From Nonomuraea helvata (lineage in GTDB: Bacteria; Actinomycetota; Actinomycetes; Streptosporangiales; Streptosporangiaceae), in assembly GCF_039535785.1 (NCBI RefSeq), contig NZ_BAAAXV010000001.1, positions 1,054,001 to 1,118,000 on the forward strand: DNA of 64,000 nt, read 5' to 3'. A model generated the notes under the pieces. The model made no database searches. It saw nothing but the letters and a program-made list of their open reading frames with translations, and was not told where the DNA came from. Position 1 is the stretch's first letter. The number at the start of each line of letters is the position of its first letter. This document shows positions 15,966 through 28,621 of this stretch, in pieces. The position numbers and the translations under genes were made by a program.

Positions 15966-17327
15966 ATGAGAGATCGCCCGAGCGGCACCAAGATCAATCA
16001 GCTCGATCCCAATGCGCGGCGGATCCTCGAGCGAGCTGAGCTCGAGGGCATCGAGCTGATCCGTTTTCTCTACGCCGACCACGCTGGCGTGATCCGGGGG
16101 AAGGCGGCATCCCGGTCACGGCTGGCCGAACGGCTCAGCACGGGCATCGGGCACACGGTGGCCATGATGGCGATGAACATGCTCGACCAGCTCCAGGAGG
16201 TCGAGCACATGGGTCCGGTGGGCGAGGTGCGCATTCTTCCCGACCCCACCACATATGTCCCATTGCCTCACGCCCCCGGTGCGGCCGCGATGCTCTCGGA
16301 CCTGTGCCTGCCCGACGGCACGCCCTGGGAGGCCTGCCCGCGCACCTTCCTCAAGGAGGCCGTCGCCGAGCTGGCCACCGAGGGTTACTCCCTGGTGGCC
16401 GCGTTCGAGCCGGAGTTCACCCTCGGCCGCCGCCTGCCGGACCCGGCCGGCGGCCCCGACCGGCTGGTGCCGCTCGACGACTCGCTCTGCTACGCGAACA
16501 CCGGATTCGACACCGCCCACGACTACACGATCAAGCTCATCCACGCCCTGGAGCAGCAGGGGCTACGGATCGAGCACTACCATCCCGAGTTGGGACCTGG
16601 ACAGCAGGAGCTGTCCATCCGCCACGCGCCCGCGCTGCGCGCCGCCGACAACCACGTCCTCTACCGCGAGACCGTGCGCGGGGTCGCCCTGCGCACGCAG
16701 ATGTGGGCGACGCTCGCCCCCAAGCCGCTGGCCGACCAGGCGGGAAACGGGACCCATCTGCATCTGTCGCTGTGGAGCGACACGCGGAACGTCTTCGCCG
16801 AGGAGAGCGAGGTGCGCGACGGGTTCATCGGCGGCCTGATCGCCCACCTGCCCGCCCTGACCGCGCTGACGTGCGGGAGCGTCAACAGCTTCCGGCGGCT
16901 GGCGCCCCGCATGTGGTCGAGCGCGTACGCCGTCTACGGGCCCGACAACCGGGAGGCCGCGGTCCGCGTGTGCTCCCCGCTCGGCGAGACCGGCGAGCCG
17001 AACCTGGAGCTCAAACCGTCGGACTCCTCCGCCAACCCGTACCTGGCGCTCGGGGCCGTCATCCACGCGGGCCTGGACGGGATCCGCCGCAAGCTGGACC
17101 CGGGACCCGCCGTCGACGTGGACCCGGACACGCGGCCCGGCCAGTACACGCGCCTGCCCTCGTCGCTGGACGAGGCGCTGGACGCGCTGGAGGCGGACGA
17201 GGTGCTCATGGAGGCGCTGGGGCCGCTGCGGCGCAGCGCGTACCTGGCGGTCAAGCGCTCTGAGGCGGCGGCGTTCGCGGCCAAAGACGTCGCTTACGAG
17301 CTGTTCCACCACATGCGGGTGTTCTGA
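15966..17327 (+). CDS. Glutamine synthetase family protein (GlnA3/GlnA4/PuuA-like)
   Basis: This 453-residue protein has the glutamine synthetase fold: an N-terminal beta-grasp (FLYADHAGVIRGKA), metal ligands in FEPEF (residues 148-151) and GPGQQELSI (about 210-218), the ATP-site GNGTHLHLSL (about 261-269), and the Arg residues in RRLAPRMW and NREAAVRV. It lacks the adenylylation-loop NLYDLP motif of housekeeping GlnA. Relatives glutamylate polyamines or ethanolamine instead of ammonia, so gamma-glutamylation of an amine is the best guess. The ATG at 15966 is chosen because it starts the conserved region; a longer frame opens at 15927. Confidence 0.88.
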   Translation: MRDRPSGTKINQLDPNARRILERAELEGIELIRFLYADHAGVIRGKAASRSRLAERLSTGIGHTVAMMAMNMLDQLQEVEHMGPVGEVRILPDPTTYVPLPHAPGAAAMLSDLCLPDGTPWEACPRTFLKEAVAELATEGYSLVAAFEPEFTLGRRLPDPAGGPDRLVPLDDSLCYANTGFDTAHDYTIKLIHALEQQGLRIEHYHPELGPGQQELSIRHAPALRAADNHVLYRETVRGVALRTQMWATLAPKPLADQAGNGTHLHLSLWSDTRNVFAEESEVRDGFIGGLIAHLPALTALTCGSVNSFRRLAPRMWSSAYAVYGPDNREAAVRVCSPLGETGEPNLELKPSDSSANPYLALGAVIHAGLDGIRRKLDPGPAVDVDPDTRPGQYTRLPSSLDEALDALEADEVLMEALGPLRRSAYLAVKRSEAAAFAAKDVAYELFHHMRVF

Positions 17328-17371
17328 GAGCCCGCCCCCGCTGCCCCGGAACGACTCACCGGCCCGCTTGG

Positions 17372-17400
17372 CCGGTGGGTAGGCGGCGCCTACCCACCGG
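17372..17400. terminator. Bidirectional terminator between the GS-like gene and hisF
   Basis: The arms 17372-17384 (CCGGTGGGTAGGC) and 17388-17400 (GCCTACCCACCGG) are perfectly complementary over 13 bp with a 3-base loop. It sits in the 81-bp gap between two convergent genes, so it can stop transcription from both sides. Confidence 0.85.
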
Positions 17401-17408
17401 CGGTGCGG

Positions 17409-18170
17409 TCAGCGGACCGGGTGGCCCGCCACTCGGAGTGTCTCCTTGACCTCGGAGATCTTGAGCGTGCCGAAGTGGAACACCGAGGCCGCCAGCACCG
17501 CGTCGGCGCCCGCCGCCACCGCCGGAGGGAAGTCCTCCAGGCGGCCGGCGCCGCCGCTGGCGATCACCGGGAGCCGCACCGCGGCACGCACCGCGCGCAG
17601 CATCTCCAGGTCGTAGCCGTCGAGCGTGCCGTCACCGTCCATCGAGTTGAGCAGGATCTCGCCCACGCCCAGCTCCTCGCCGCGCGCCGCCCACTCCACC
17701 GCGTCGATGCCGGTGCCGCGCCGCCCGCCGTGCGTGGTCACCTCGAACCCGCTGGCGGTGCCCGCGGCGCGCCGGGCGTCCACGGACAGCACGATGCACT
17801 GGGCGCCGAACCGCCGGGACGCCTCGGTGAGCAGCTCGGGCCGGGCGATGGCGGCCGTGTTGAGCGACACCTTGTCGGCCCCGGCCCGCAGCAGCCGGTC
17901 GATGTCCTCGACCGCGCGGACGCCGCCGCCGACGGTCAGCGGGATGAACACCTGCTCGGCCGTCCGGCGCACGACGTCGAGCATGGTCTCCCGCTCGCCG
18001 GACGACGCGGTGATGTCGAGGAAGGTGAGCTCGTCGGCACCCTCCTCGTCATAACGCCTGGCGAGCTCGACGGGGTCGCCGGCGTCGCGCAGGTTCTCGA
18101 AGTTGACGCCCTTGACCACGCGCCCGGCGTCCACATCGAGACAGGGAATGACTCTTACGGCTACGGTCAT
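17409..18170 (-). CDS. hisF: Imidazole glycerol phosphate synthase cyclase subunit
   Basis: HisF joins PRFAR with ammonia delivered by HisH to make imidazole glycerol phosphate and AICAR. The 253-residue TIM barrel has the catalytic Asp in [17 protein letters not shown], the second Asp in [15 protein letters not shown], and phosphate loops [10 protein letters not shown] and [10 protein letters not shown]. Its ATG overlaps the stop of the RidA-like gene (ATGA). It is the last gene of the histidine operon and is followed by a strong terminator. Confidence 0.97.
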   Translation of the reverse strand: MTVAVRVIPCLDVDAGRVVKGVNFENLRDAGDPVELARRYDEEGADELTFLDITASSGERETMLDVVRRTAEQVFIPLTVGGGVRAVEDIDRLLRAGADKVSLNTAAIARPELLTEASRRFGAQCIVLSVDARRAAGTASGFEVTTHGGRRGTGIDAVEWAARGEELGVGEILLNSMDGDGTLDGYDLEMLRAVRAAVRLPVIASGGAGRLEDFPPAVAAGADAVLAASVFHFGTLKISEVKETLRVAGHPVR

Positions 18171-18577
18171 GCTCGAACAGCCTCGATTTCGATCTCGACC
18201 AGCATCCGAGGGTCGACCAGCCCGGCCACCCTCACTCCAGTGCAGGCGGGGCGCACCTTCCCGAAGACCTCGCCGATGGCCTGGCCCACGAGGTCGAAGT
18301 GGCGCTGCTCCACCACATAGTAACGGACCATGACCACGTCCTCGCAGGTCAGGCCGCCCGTCGTGACGGCCTCCAGCGCGATGTCGATCGCGGTCAGGCT
18401 CTGCTTGTAGGCGTCACCCAGATGGCGCACCTCTCCGCCGACCGTGGCCGTGCAGCCGGACACGATCACCCGATCACCCGCGACGACAGCGCGGGCGTAG
18501 CCGTACCTCTCCTCCCAGATGCCGCCGGAGAACACCCGCGACCCGGTGCTTTCCATGCCGAAGATGCCAACGCTCAT
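18167..18577 (-). CDS. RidA/YjgF-family protein
   Basis: This 136-residue RidA-family protein lies between priA and hisF. RidA enzymes hydrolyse reactive enamine/imine intermediates. The family's central strand region is seen in [24 protein letters not shown], the helix [14 protein letters not shown], and the end [11 protein letters not shown]. The RidA arginine is represented by R in [18 protein letters not shown] just upstream supports the ATG at 18577. Its overlap with hisF points to a role in or near histidine metabolism, perhaps protecting against an imine formed by HisC or HisF. Confidence 0.85.
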   Translation of the reverse strand: MSVGIFGMESTGSRVFSGGIWEERYGYARAVVAGDRVIVSGCTATVGGEVRHLGDAYKQSLTAIDIALEAVTTGGLTCEDVVMVRYYVVEQRHFDLVGQAIGEVFGKVRPACTGVRVAGLVDPRMLVEIEIEAVRA

Positions 18578-18598
18578 CTCGCCCCCTCCCGGCAAGAG

Positions 18599-19321
18599 CT
18601 ACACGCGTACTGCAGCAAGCGCGTTTTCCAGTGTGAACGCGTGAGCGTAGAGCGCACTGCCCACGATGGCTCCCTCGAGTCCGTCGGGGACGAGGGACGC
18701 GAGTGCCACCAGGTCATCCAGGGAGGAGACACCGCCGCTGGCCACGACGGGCTTGTCGGTGCGGGCGCAGATCCGGCGGTAGAGGTCGAGGTTGGGGCCC
18801 TGGAGCATGCCGTCCTTGGTCACGTCGGTGACGACATAGCGGGGGCAGCCGTCGGACTCGAGCCGGTCGAGGACCTCCCAGAGGTCTCCGCCTTCCTCGG
18901 TCCAGCCGCGGGCCGCCAGCGTGGTGCCGCGCACGTCGAGCCCCACCGCGATCCTGTCGCCGTGCTCGGCGATGGCCTTCCGGCACCAGTCGGGGTTCTC
19001 CAGCGCGGCGGTGCCGATGTTGACCCGGCGGCAGCCGGTGGCCAGCGCGGCGGCCAGGGAATCGTCGTCGCGGATGCCGCCGGACAGCTCCACGTTCACA
19101 TCGAGCCGGCCGATGACGTCGGCGAGCAGCTCCCGGTTGCTCCCCCGGCCGAACGCGGCGTCGAGATCGACCATGTGGATCCACTCGGCGCCCGCCTCCT
19201 GCCAGGCCAGCGCGGCGGCCAGCGGCTCGCCGTAGCCTTTCTCCGTCCCGGCCACACCCTGCACCAGTTGCACAGCCTGGCCGTCGATCACATCCACAGC
19301 GGGCAACAACACGAGCGACAT
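18599..19321 (-). CDS. priA: Bifunctional HisA/TrpF isomerase (PriA)
   Basis: In actinomycetes without a trpF gene, PriA isomerises both ProFAR (histidine) and phosphoribosyl anthranilate (tryptophan). The 240-residue TIM barrel has the general base Asp10 in [10 protein letters not shown], the DLDAAFGRG loop, [12 protein letters not shown] and the general acid Asp in [14 protein letters not shown]. No trpF is visible in the window, in line with dual use. It follows a small membrane gene in the operon. Confidence 0.95.
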   Translation of the reverse strand: MSLVLLPAVDVIDGQAVQLVQGVAGTEKGYGEPLAAALAWQEAGAEWIHMVDLDAAFGRGSNRELLADVIGRLDVNVELSGGIRDDDSLAAALATGCRRVNIGTAALENPDWCRKAIAEHGDRIAVGLDVRGTTLAARGWTEEGGDLWEVLDRLESDGCPRYVVTDVTKDGMLQGPNLDLYRRICARTDKPVVASGGVSSLDDLVALASLVPDGLEGAIVGSALYAHAFTLENALAAVRV

Positions 19322-19651
19322 TCAGGTCCTCCGGTCGAAAGCGAGAGTCAGCACAACGGGCGCGAGCAGCAGCGAGAAGACGAACACGCCGAAACTGAGG
19401 AAGATCGACCCCCACAGCAGCCACACGATCGCCTGCACGAACAGGAACCCCAGCCCGAGCGCGACGTTCTGGGCGCGGTGGCGGCGGGCGATCAGGCCGC
19501 CCTGGCGGTAGAACCGCACCGGGCGCGGGATCAGCCTGGCCAGGAGCGCGCGGCGGCGTGCCTTGCGTGCCTGCCGCTCCTCGTTGGCCCGGATCGCGCG
19601 CGCCCGCTCCGCCTCTCGCTCGGCCCGCCGGCGCGCACGCTCCTTGCTCAT
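19322..19651 (-). CDS. Small membrane protein in the histidine operon
   Basis: This 109-residue protein starts with a very basic, Arg/Ala/Glu-rich helix (residues 1-40, MSKERARRRAEREAERARAI) that is probably a coiled coil or nucleic-acid- or membrane-binding segment. Two hydrophobic helices follow (about 64-80 and 82-102). I recognise no domain. Its stop is adjacent to the priA start and its start lies 13 bp after hisH, so it is co-transcribed with histidine genes. Function unknown. Confidence 0.75.
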   Translation of the reverse strand: MSKERARRRAEREAERARAIRANEERQARKARRRALLARLIPRPVRFYRQGGLIARRHRAQNVALGLGFLFVQAIVWLLWGSIFLSFGVFVFSLLLAPVVLTLAFDRRT

Positions 19652-19664
19652 GAGATCTTGCGGC

Positions 19665-20300
19665 TCATAGCGAGCCGAGCCAGTTCTTCAGCAGTACGGC
19701 TCCGGCGTCGCCGGACTTCTCGGGGTGGAACTGGGTGGCCATGAGCGGGCCGTTCTCCACGGCCGCCACGAACGGCACGCCGTGCTCGGCCCAGGTGACG
19801 ATCGGCTCGCCGAACCCCTCGCCGGCACGGAGCTCCCACTCGCGCACACCGTACGAGTGGACGAAGTAGAAGCGGGTCGCCGCGTCGAGCCCCGCGAACA
19901 GGACGCTGCCGGCGGGCGCCTTGACCGTGTTCCACCCCATGTGGGGCAGCACGGGCGCCTCGAGCCGTTCGACGGTGCCCGGCCACTCGCCGCAGCCCTC
20001 GGTCTCGACGCCGTGCTCGACGCCCCTGGCGAACAGGATCTGCATGCCCACGCAGATGCCCAGCACCGGACGCCCGCCGGACAGGCGGCGGCCGATGATC
20101 TGCTCGCCACGGACGCCCTTGAGCCCGGTCATGCACGCCTCGAACGCGCCGACGCCCGGCACCACCAGGCCGTCGGCGTCGAGGGCGGTGTCGAAGTCGG
20201 GCGTCACGGTCACCTCGGCGCCCACCCTGGCCAGCGCCCGCTCGGCCGAGCGCAGATTGCCCGACCCGTAGTCAAGGATGACGATATTGGGCTTCACCAC
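19665..20300 (-). CDS. hisH: Imidazole glycerol phosphate synthase glutaminase subunit
   Basis: HisH hydrolyses glutamine and channels ammonia to HisF. The 211-residue class I amidotransferase shows [12 protein letters not shown], the oxyanion strand [11 protein letters not shown], the catalytic Cys in [11 protein letters not shown], and the His/Glu pair in [12 protein letters not shown]. Three consecutive GTG codons (20303, 20300, 20297) could start it. The middle one gives a 7-base spacing to GGGGG and is chosen here. The start overlaps the end of the small membrane gene. Confidence 0.94.
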   Translation of the reverse strand: MVKPNIVILDYGSGNLRSAERALARVGAEVTVTPDFDTALDADGLVVPGVGAFEACMTGLKGVRGEQIIGRRLSGGRPVLGICVGMQILFARGVEHGVETEGCGEWPGTVERLEAPVLPHMGWNTVKAPAGSVLFAGLDAATRFYFVHSYGVREWELRAGEGFGEPIVTWAEHGVPFVAAVENGPLMATQFHPEKSGDAGAVLLKNWLGSL

Positions 20301-20445
20301 CACAGCACCCCCGCCGTGATCGCCATGGCGGCGCCCAGCGCGCAGATCGCCGCACCGATCTTGAGCCCCTGCCTGAACAGGGAGAACACGCCGCCGATGA
20401 GGAACAGGCCGATGAAGACCATCACCCCGGCGAGCAGGTTGTCGG

Positions 20446-20449
<4 letters not shown>
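20294..20449 (-). CDS. 51-residue two-helix membrane protein between hisB and hisH
   Basis: The peptide [20 protein letters not shown]... has two hydrophobic helices (about residues 5-24 and 30-50) separated by a short basic turn (FRQGLK). Its ATG overlaps the hisB stop (ATGA) and its stop overlaps the hisH start, so it is translated within the histidine operon. I recognise no family. It resembles small membrane proteins seen at this position in related actinomycetes, but no function is known. Confidence 0.75.
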
Positions 20450-23820
<3,371 letters not shown>

Positions 23821-24015
23821 GTGGGACAGTGGCGAAGCCCGGACGGGCTCCTGGTAGAGGCGATCATTCTGGACGATCGCCCACTTCTGCGTGTCTCCCA
23901 CCAGGTCAACGGCAGGACGTACCTACGCGGCTACTGCGCCACCGTCTCCGAGCTGGCCGTCCACGGCGTGGATCTGGCCGAGCTCGTCGAAGACCCCTCC
24001 CTTGACCATCTGTAA
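23821..24015 (+). CDS. Small conserved-looking protein, 64 residues
   Basis: The protein (VGQWRSPDGLLVEAIILDDRPLLRV...) is a compact alpha/beta sequence with a hydrophobic core and an acidic C-terminal helix (SELAVHGVDLAELVEDPSLDHL). The GTG at 23821 begins the region that looks coding; upstream in-frame sequence is low-quality. I do not recognise a domain. It precedes the DNA ligase gene by 48 bp on the same strand and may be co-transcribed. Function unknown. Confidence 0.6.
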   Translation: MGQWRSPDGLLVEAIILDDRPLLRVSHQVNGRTYLRGYCATVSELAVHGVDLAELVEDPSLDHL

Positions 24016-24063
24016 ACCCTGACCCGCCACTGTCGATCAGCCGGGCCGGGTACGGCATGCACC

Positions 24064-25065
24064 ATGGTCCGGCTGCCGCCCTACACGCCGATGCTGGCCC
24101 AGCTCGGCTCCCTGAACTCCGTCCAGGGCGCGGACTGGGCCGTCGAGATGAAATGGGACGGCGTCCGCGCCCTCGCCTACATCCAGGGCGGCGCCGTCCG
24201 CCTGATGTCGCGCAACAGCAAGGACATCACCACCGCCTACCCCGAGCTCCAGCTCATGGCCGGCGCCACCGGCGGGCACCCGGCCGTGATCGACGGGGAG
24301 ATCGTGGCGTTCGACGAGACCGGCCGGCCCAGCTTCGAGGCGCTGCAACCCCGGATGCACCAGCGCAACCCCGTGGCGATCGCGGAGCTGGTCAGGTCGG
24401 TGCCGGTGACGTACATGGCCTTCGACATCCTCCACCTCGACGACGACAGCACCGTCGCCCGCCCCTACTCCCAGCGCAGGGAGCTGCTCGAGACCACGTT
24501 CAGGCCCGGCTACCGGTGGGAGGTGCCGGTGTGGTTCGCCGACCACGCCGGGCTGGCGTTCGACTCCTCCAGGCAGCTGGGGCTCGAAGGGGTCGTGTGC
24601 AAGCGGATGGGCTCGCCGTACCGTCCGGGCCGGCGCAGCGCGGACTGGACGAAGATCAAGAACGTGCGCGCCGTCGAGGTCGTGGTCGGCGGGTGGAAGC
24701 CCGGAGCAGGGCGGCGGTCGGGGATGATCGGCTCGCTGCTGCTCGGCGCGTACGACCCCCAGGGCCGGCTGCAGTACGTGGGGCACGTCGGCACCGGGTT
24801 CACCGAGGCCGCGCTGCGCGACCTGGGCGAGCGTCTCGCGGCGCTGGAGCGGCCGGAGCCGCCGTTCGACGAGGCAGTGCCGCGCGAGTACGCGAGGGAC
24901 GCCCACTGGGTCGAGCCGCGCCTGGTCGGCGAGGTGCAGTACGCCGAGGTCACCGGCGACCGCCGGCTGCGCCACCCCTCCTGGCGCGGGCTGCGGCCCG
25001 ACCGCGAGCCGCACGAGGCCACCATCGCGGAGATCCTCCCGGGACACGACGCGGCAGCCGGCTGA
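24064..25065 (+). CDS. ATP-dependent DNA ligase, LigC-like
   Basis: This 333-residue ligase has only the catalytic core: the AMP-accepting Lys30 in EMKWDGVRA, motif III VIDGEIVAF, motif IV EGVVCKRMGSPY, motif V DWTKIKN, then an OB-fold. It lacks polymerase or nuclease domains of LigD, so it is closer to LigC or to a split LigD ligase domain. Such enzymes act in NHEJ or alternative excision repair. No Ku gene is in the window. The ATG lies right after GCACC, without a strong ribosome site. Confidence 0.9.
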   Translation: MVRLPPYTPMLAQLGSLNSVQGADWAVEMKWDGVRALAYIQGGAVRLMSRNSKDITTAYPELQLMAGATGGHPAVIDGEIVAFDETGRPSFEALQPRMHQRNPVAIAELVRSVPVTYMAFDILHLDDDSTVARPYSQRRELLETTFRPGYRWEVPVWFADHAGLAFDSSRQLGLEGVVCKRMGSPYRPGRRSADWTKIKNVRAVEVVVGGWKPGAGRRSGMIGSLLLGAYDPQGRLQYVGHVGTGFTEAALRDLGERLAALERPEPPFDEAVPREYARDAHWVEPRLVGEVQYAEVTGDRRLRHPSWRGLRPDREPHEATIAEILPGHDAAAG

Positions 25066-25157
25066 CCGCCACGACACGCAGCACTCAATTACATTTCGCT
25101 TCCATACTGTGACTTAGAGTCATCGACAGGCTGTAGATCACCTTCCGAGGGGACGCT

Positions 25158-26621
25158 GTGTCGAAGACTCTGGTCACCACGCTGATCACGCTGGCCGGCG
25201 TCGCGTTCGCGATGCCCGCCGAGGCCGCCGAGCCACCGCCGCCCGCCGCGCCAGTCAAAGAAGGCTCCTGGGGCGTCGCGTCGTCACCGCTGATGCGCCC
25301 GAGCCAGGCCGTGCGTTACTGGACCGCCGGCAAGCAGGCCAAGGCCAGCGGCGCGAACCTGCCGCGGACCCTGCGCAAGCCCACGCAGGCCGCCGCGCGG
25401 CGCAGCGTGCCCAGCGCCAAGCGGCTCACCCCCGGCGGGGACGCCAACGGCTACGCCCGCGTGCACCGGCCGTACACCGACTCGGTGGCCAGCAGGATCA
25501 CCGGCCGGCTGTTCTACGTCAACGCGAGCGGGGAGGACGACGCCTGCAGCGCCTCCGTGGTGCGCTCCGCGGCCAAGGTGCTCGTCGTGACCGCCGCCCA
25601 CTGCGTGTACGGGGTGCCGATGGGCGCCTCGACCGGCCGGTGGCACTCGCACTTCGCGTTCGTGCCCGCGTACGACGGGCGGGCGAAGAGCATGCGCCAG
25701 CGCGAGCCGTACGGGCGGTGGGGCGCCCGCCGGGCGTGGAAACCCGACGGCTACACCGGCCTGAGCGGCGGCGACTGGAACTCGATCTACGACATCGCCC
25801 TCATCGAGGTCGGCAAGCGGAACAACCGCACGCTCCAGGACGCGGTCGGCGCCTTCACCCCGATGCTCAACCAGGGCGTCCGGCACACCATCGCCACCAC
25901 GGGCTATCCCGGCGTGTCCGGCAGGAGGCCGTACGACGGCAGGGACCAGCTCTGGTGCATGGGCAGGAGCGAGCCGGCCGGCGGGATCATCGACGGCACC
26001 CTCTACGTCCCCTCCGGCTCCGCCCCCCTGCCGGAGGACGGGCGGATGGAGACGTACAACTGCCACCTGTTCAGAGGCCACAGCGGCGGGCCGTGGCTGC
26101 TCAAAGGCACCCGCGACCTGGTCGGCGTGCTGTCGGCGGGCACCGAGGACGGCGAGGACGGCGGGTTCTCCGTGGCCAACGCCCTCAACGCCGAGAGCTA
26201 CGGCGCCATCGTGCAGCACGCCGACCCGGACGGCGTGTACGACGCGCTGTCCATCAGCGCCGACGGCCCGAAGAGCGCGGTCAGACCCGGCGACACCGCC
26301 ACCGTCACGGCCACCGTCGCCGTGCGCGGGCTGATGTCCGCCGCGCGGGTGCCCGTCACGTTCACGCTCCCGGAGGGCACGAGCCTGTCCTCGGTGGACG
26401 GCGCCTCCTGCAGGCAGACGCGCGGAAAGGCCACCTGCACGATCCCCGTCGTCCGCCCCGGCCATCCGGTCCGGGTCTCGGCTCAGGTCCAGGTCGCCCG
26501 CGACGCCGCGGCCTCACCGCGCATCACCGCCACCGTCGGCTCCACGCCCCTCGACCCGTCCCAGACCGACAACACCAGCACGTTCTCCCTTCCCACCGCG
26601 GCCGCGTCCGGCCTGCTCTGA
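25158..26621 (+). CDS. Secreted trypsin-like serine protease with C-terminal DUF11-like domain
   Basis: The 487-residue protein begins with a signal peptide (about residues 1-23, ending MPAEAA). The chymotrypsin-fold triad is visible: His in TAAHC, Asp in YDIALIEV and Ser in FRGHSGGPWLL. The last 115 residues resemble a DUF11/CARDB-like beta domain (VRPGDTATVTATV, then FTLPEGTSLSSVDG), typical of cell-surface actinomycete proteins. GAGGGGAC about 5 bases upstream supports the GTG. The protease is expected to act outside the cell; its substrate is unknown. Confidence 0.9.
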   Translation: MSKTLVTTLITLAGVAFAMPAEAAEPPPPAAPVKEGSWGVASSPLMRPSQAVRYWTAGKQAKASGANLPRTLRKPTQAAARRSVPSAKRLTPGGDANGYARVHRPYTDSVASRITGRLFYVNASGEDDACSASVVRSAAKVLVVTAAHCVYGVPMGASTGRWHSHFAFVPAYDGRAKSMRQREPYGRWGARRAWKPDGYTGLSGGDWNSIYDIALIEVGKRNNRTLQDAVGAFTPMLNQGVRHTIATTGYPGVSGRRPYDGRDQLWCMGRSEPAGGIIDGTLYVPSGSAPLPEDGRMETYNCHLFRGHSGGPWLLKGTRDLVGVLSAGTEDGEDGGFSVANALNAESYGAIVQHADPDGVYDALSISADGPKSAVRPGDTATVTATVAVRGLMSAARVPVTFTLPEGTSLSSVDGASCRQTRGKATCTIPVVRPGHPVRVSAQVQVARDAAASPRITATVGSTPLDPSQTDNTSTFSLPTAAASGLL

Positions 26622-26625
26622 TCAT

Positions 26626-26642
26626 CCGGCGGGAGGCGCCGG
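26626..26642. terminator. Short hairpin between convergent protease and MFS genes
   Basis: CCGGCG (26626-26631) and CGCCGG (26637-26642) form a 6-bp GC stem with a 5-base loop in the 22-bp gap between two convergent genes. It could act as a weak bidirectional terminator. Confidence 0.4.
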
Positions 26643-26643
26643 G

Positions 26644-27768
26644 TCAGGCGGACGGCTCCAGCACCGGCTCCTTCAGCGTCCGCGCCAGCAGCCAGGCCAG
26701 GGCCGGGAAGGCGATCAGGCAGGCCAGGGCCGTCCTCAGGGTCGTCGCCTCCGCGAGCGCGCCCACCAGCGGGCTCGTCAGGCCGCCCACGCTCACCGCC
26801 AGCCCCAGGGTCACGCCGCCCGCCGTGCCCACCCGGGTGGGCAGGAAGTCCTGGCCCAGCGTGACGTGCAAGGAGAACGGGACATACAGCGCGATCGAGG
26901 AGGCCGCCACGAAGACGTACGCGACGGGACCGGGCGCGAGCACCACACCCGCGACCGCCGGGACGGCCAGCGCGTAGGCCAGGCGCATCGTGCGCACCCT
27001 GTCCCAGCGGGCCGCCAGCCTGCCACCCAGCACGGTGCCCACCGCCGCGCCCCCGAACAGCACGAACAGCGCCACCGCGCCCGCCGCTCCGCCGCCCATG
27101 AACAGGGCCACGAAGGCGCTCAGCCCGACGTACACGACCGAGCGGAAGACGATCACCAACGTCAGCCTGACGAACGACGGCCAGTCGTCCCGGCCGGACA
27201 CCGGCGCCGCGCCCTGCGCCGCCCGCCCACCCCCGGTCAGCGCCCGGACCGCCGGGAGCGTCGCCACCGCCCCCAGCACCGCCGGCGCCGCGAGGAACGG
27301 CGACGCGCCCAGCCCCCAGCCCGCCAGCAACGGCGTCACCAGCACGGGAGCCGACGCGAAGCCCAGCGTCCCGCCCATCGAGAACCAGCTCATCCGCACA
27401 TGGCTGCCCTCGCTCGCGATCCTGGCCAGCCGGGCCGACTCCGGGTGGTAGGCCGCCACCCCCAGACCGGACAGCGCCACGGCCAGCCAGGTCAGCGCGT
27501 ACGAGTCCGTCACGCCGCCGAGCGCCACCCCGGTGCCCGCCACGACCATGCTCAACGGGATCAGCCACGGCATCCGCCACCGGTCGGTCAGCACGCCGAA
27601 CAGCGGCTGCACGATCGACGACAGCAGCGTCGCGGCCAGCACGATGCCGGAGACCGCGACGTACCCGTAGCCGCGCCCGGCCACCAGGAACGGCACGAGC
27701 GCGGGAACCGCGCCCTGATAGAAGTCCACGGCCGCGTGGCCGGCGGCGAGCATGGGGATCCTGTTCAC
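26644..27768 (-). CDS. MFS transporter, fosmidomycin-resistance (Fsr) type
   Basis: This 374-residue protein has about 12 hydrophobic helices and opens with HAAVDFYQGAVPALVPFLVA, the N-terminal pattern of Fsr-like MFS exporters. Motif A-like GVLTDRWR follows helix 2, and GGRLAARWDRVRT marks the mirror loop in the second half. The probable role is efflux of a small molecule. It is divergent from an AraC-type regulator, which is the probable controller of this exporter. Confidence 0.85.
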   Translation of the reverse strand: MNRIPMLAAGHAAVDFYQGAVPALVPFLVAGRGYGYVAVSGIVLAATLLSSIVQPLFGVLTDRWRMPWLIPLSMVVAGTGVALGGVTDSYALTWLAVALSGLGVAAYHPESARLARIASEGSHVRMSWFSMGGTLGFASAPVLVTPLLAGWGLGASPFLAAPAVLGAVATLPAVRALTGGGRAAQGAAPVSGRDDWPSFVRLTLVIVFRSVVYVGLSAFVALFMGGGAAGAVALFVLFGGAAVGTVLGGRLAARWDRVRTMRLAYALAVPAVAGVVLAPGPVAYVFVAASSIALYVPFSLHVTLGQDFLPTRVGTAGGVTLGLAVSVGGLTSPLVGALAEATTLRTALACLIAFPALAWLLARTLKEPVLEPSA

Positions 27769-27821
27769 GCTCCGATCCTGTCCCGGTGGCGGCTGTCGCG
27801 CTTCCGATAAATTGACAACCT

Positions 27822-28601
27822 ATGACGGAAATCCGCCACCTGTCCGAGGCGCCCACGGGCCGACGGCCGCTCGCTCCGGGAGCGGGCATCGACGCGCACC
27901 GCCACGACACCCACCAGATCGTGTACGCGTGCCGCGGCGTGCTCTCCGTCACCACCGGCGCGGGCACGTGGGTGGCCCCGGCCAACCGGGCCCTCTGGAT
28001 CCCGGCCGGGACGGTCCACGAGCACCGGGCCCACGGTGACACCGACCTGCGCCTGGTGGGTCTCGCGGACAATCCCCTCGGCCTCGACCGCCCGGCCGTC
28101 CTCGCCGTCGGCCCGCTGCTCCGCGAGCTGATCATCGCCTACACGGCCGACGCCCATCATGGCGGCGGCCACGCCGTGGGCACCCCACACGGTGGCGAGC
28201 ACCACAGCGGTGAGCGGGCACGGTTGTGGGCGGTGCTGCTCGACCAGCTCAGACGAGCCCCCGAACAGCCCCTCCACCTGCCCACCGCTCACGACCCCCG
28301 GCTGACCGCCGTCTGCGCGATCCTGCACCGCGACCCCGCCGACAGCAGGACCCTCGCCCAGCTGGCGGCGCGGGTGGGCACCAGCGACCGGACGCTCGCC
28401 AGGCTGTGCCGGCGCGAGCTGGGCATGAGCTTCCCCCAATGGCGCACCCAGCTCCGCCTGCACCACGCGCTGCTGCTCCTCGCCGACGGAGTCCCCGTGA
28501 CCGCCGTGGCCCACCGGTGCGGTTGGGCGTCGGCCAGCGCGTTCATCGACGTGTTCAGGCGGGCCTTCGGGTACACCCCGGGCCGGGCCTTTACATTGTA
28601 G
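27822..28601 (+). CDS. AraC-family transcriptional regulator with N-terminal cupin
   Basis: The 259-residue protein has a cupin sensor (about residues 20-95; HRHDTHQIVYACRGVLSV and WIPAGTVHEHRAHG) and a C-terminal AraC double helix-turn-helix (about 160-259; SDRTLARLCRRELGMSFPQWRTQLRL and VTAVAHRCGWASASAFIDVFRRAFGYTPGRAF). It resembles the YdhB/NimR-type regulators usually next to MFS exporters. The divergent MFS gene 53 bp away fits this. Its stop codon lies inside a palindrome that precedes the next gene. Confidence 0.9.
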   Translation: MTEIRHLSEAPTGRRPLAPGAGIDAHRHDTHQIVYACRGVLSVTTGAGTWVAPANRALWIPAGTVHEHRAHGDTDLRLVGLADNPLGLDRPAVLAVGPLLRELIIAYTADAHHGGGHAVGTPHGGEHHSGERARLWAVLLDQLRRAPEQPLHLPTAHDPRLTAVCAILHRDPADSRTLAQLAARVGTSDRTLARLCRRELGMSFPQWRTQLRLHHALLLLADGVPVTAVAHRCGWASASAFIDVFRRAFGYTPGRAFTL

Positions 28602-28614
28602 ATTCGCTACAATG
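28594..28614. promoter_or_regulatory. 21-bp palindrome overlapping the ybaK-like promoter
   Basis: CATTGTAG (28594-28601) and CTACAATG (28607-28614) are perfect inverted repeats with a 5-base spacer. The right arm holds TACAAT, a good -10 hexamer 8 bases before the GTG of the next gene. A protein bound here would block that promoter. The left arm includes the stop codon of the AraC-type gene. Confidence 0.6.
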
Positions 28615-28621
28615 GGCTCCC

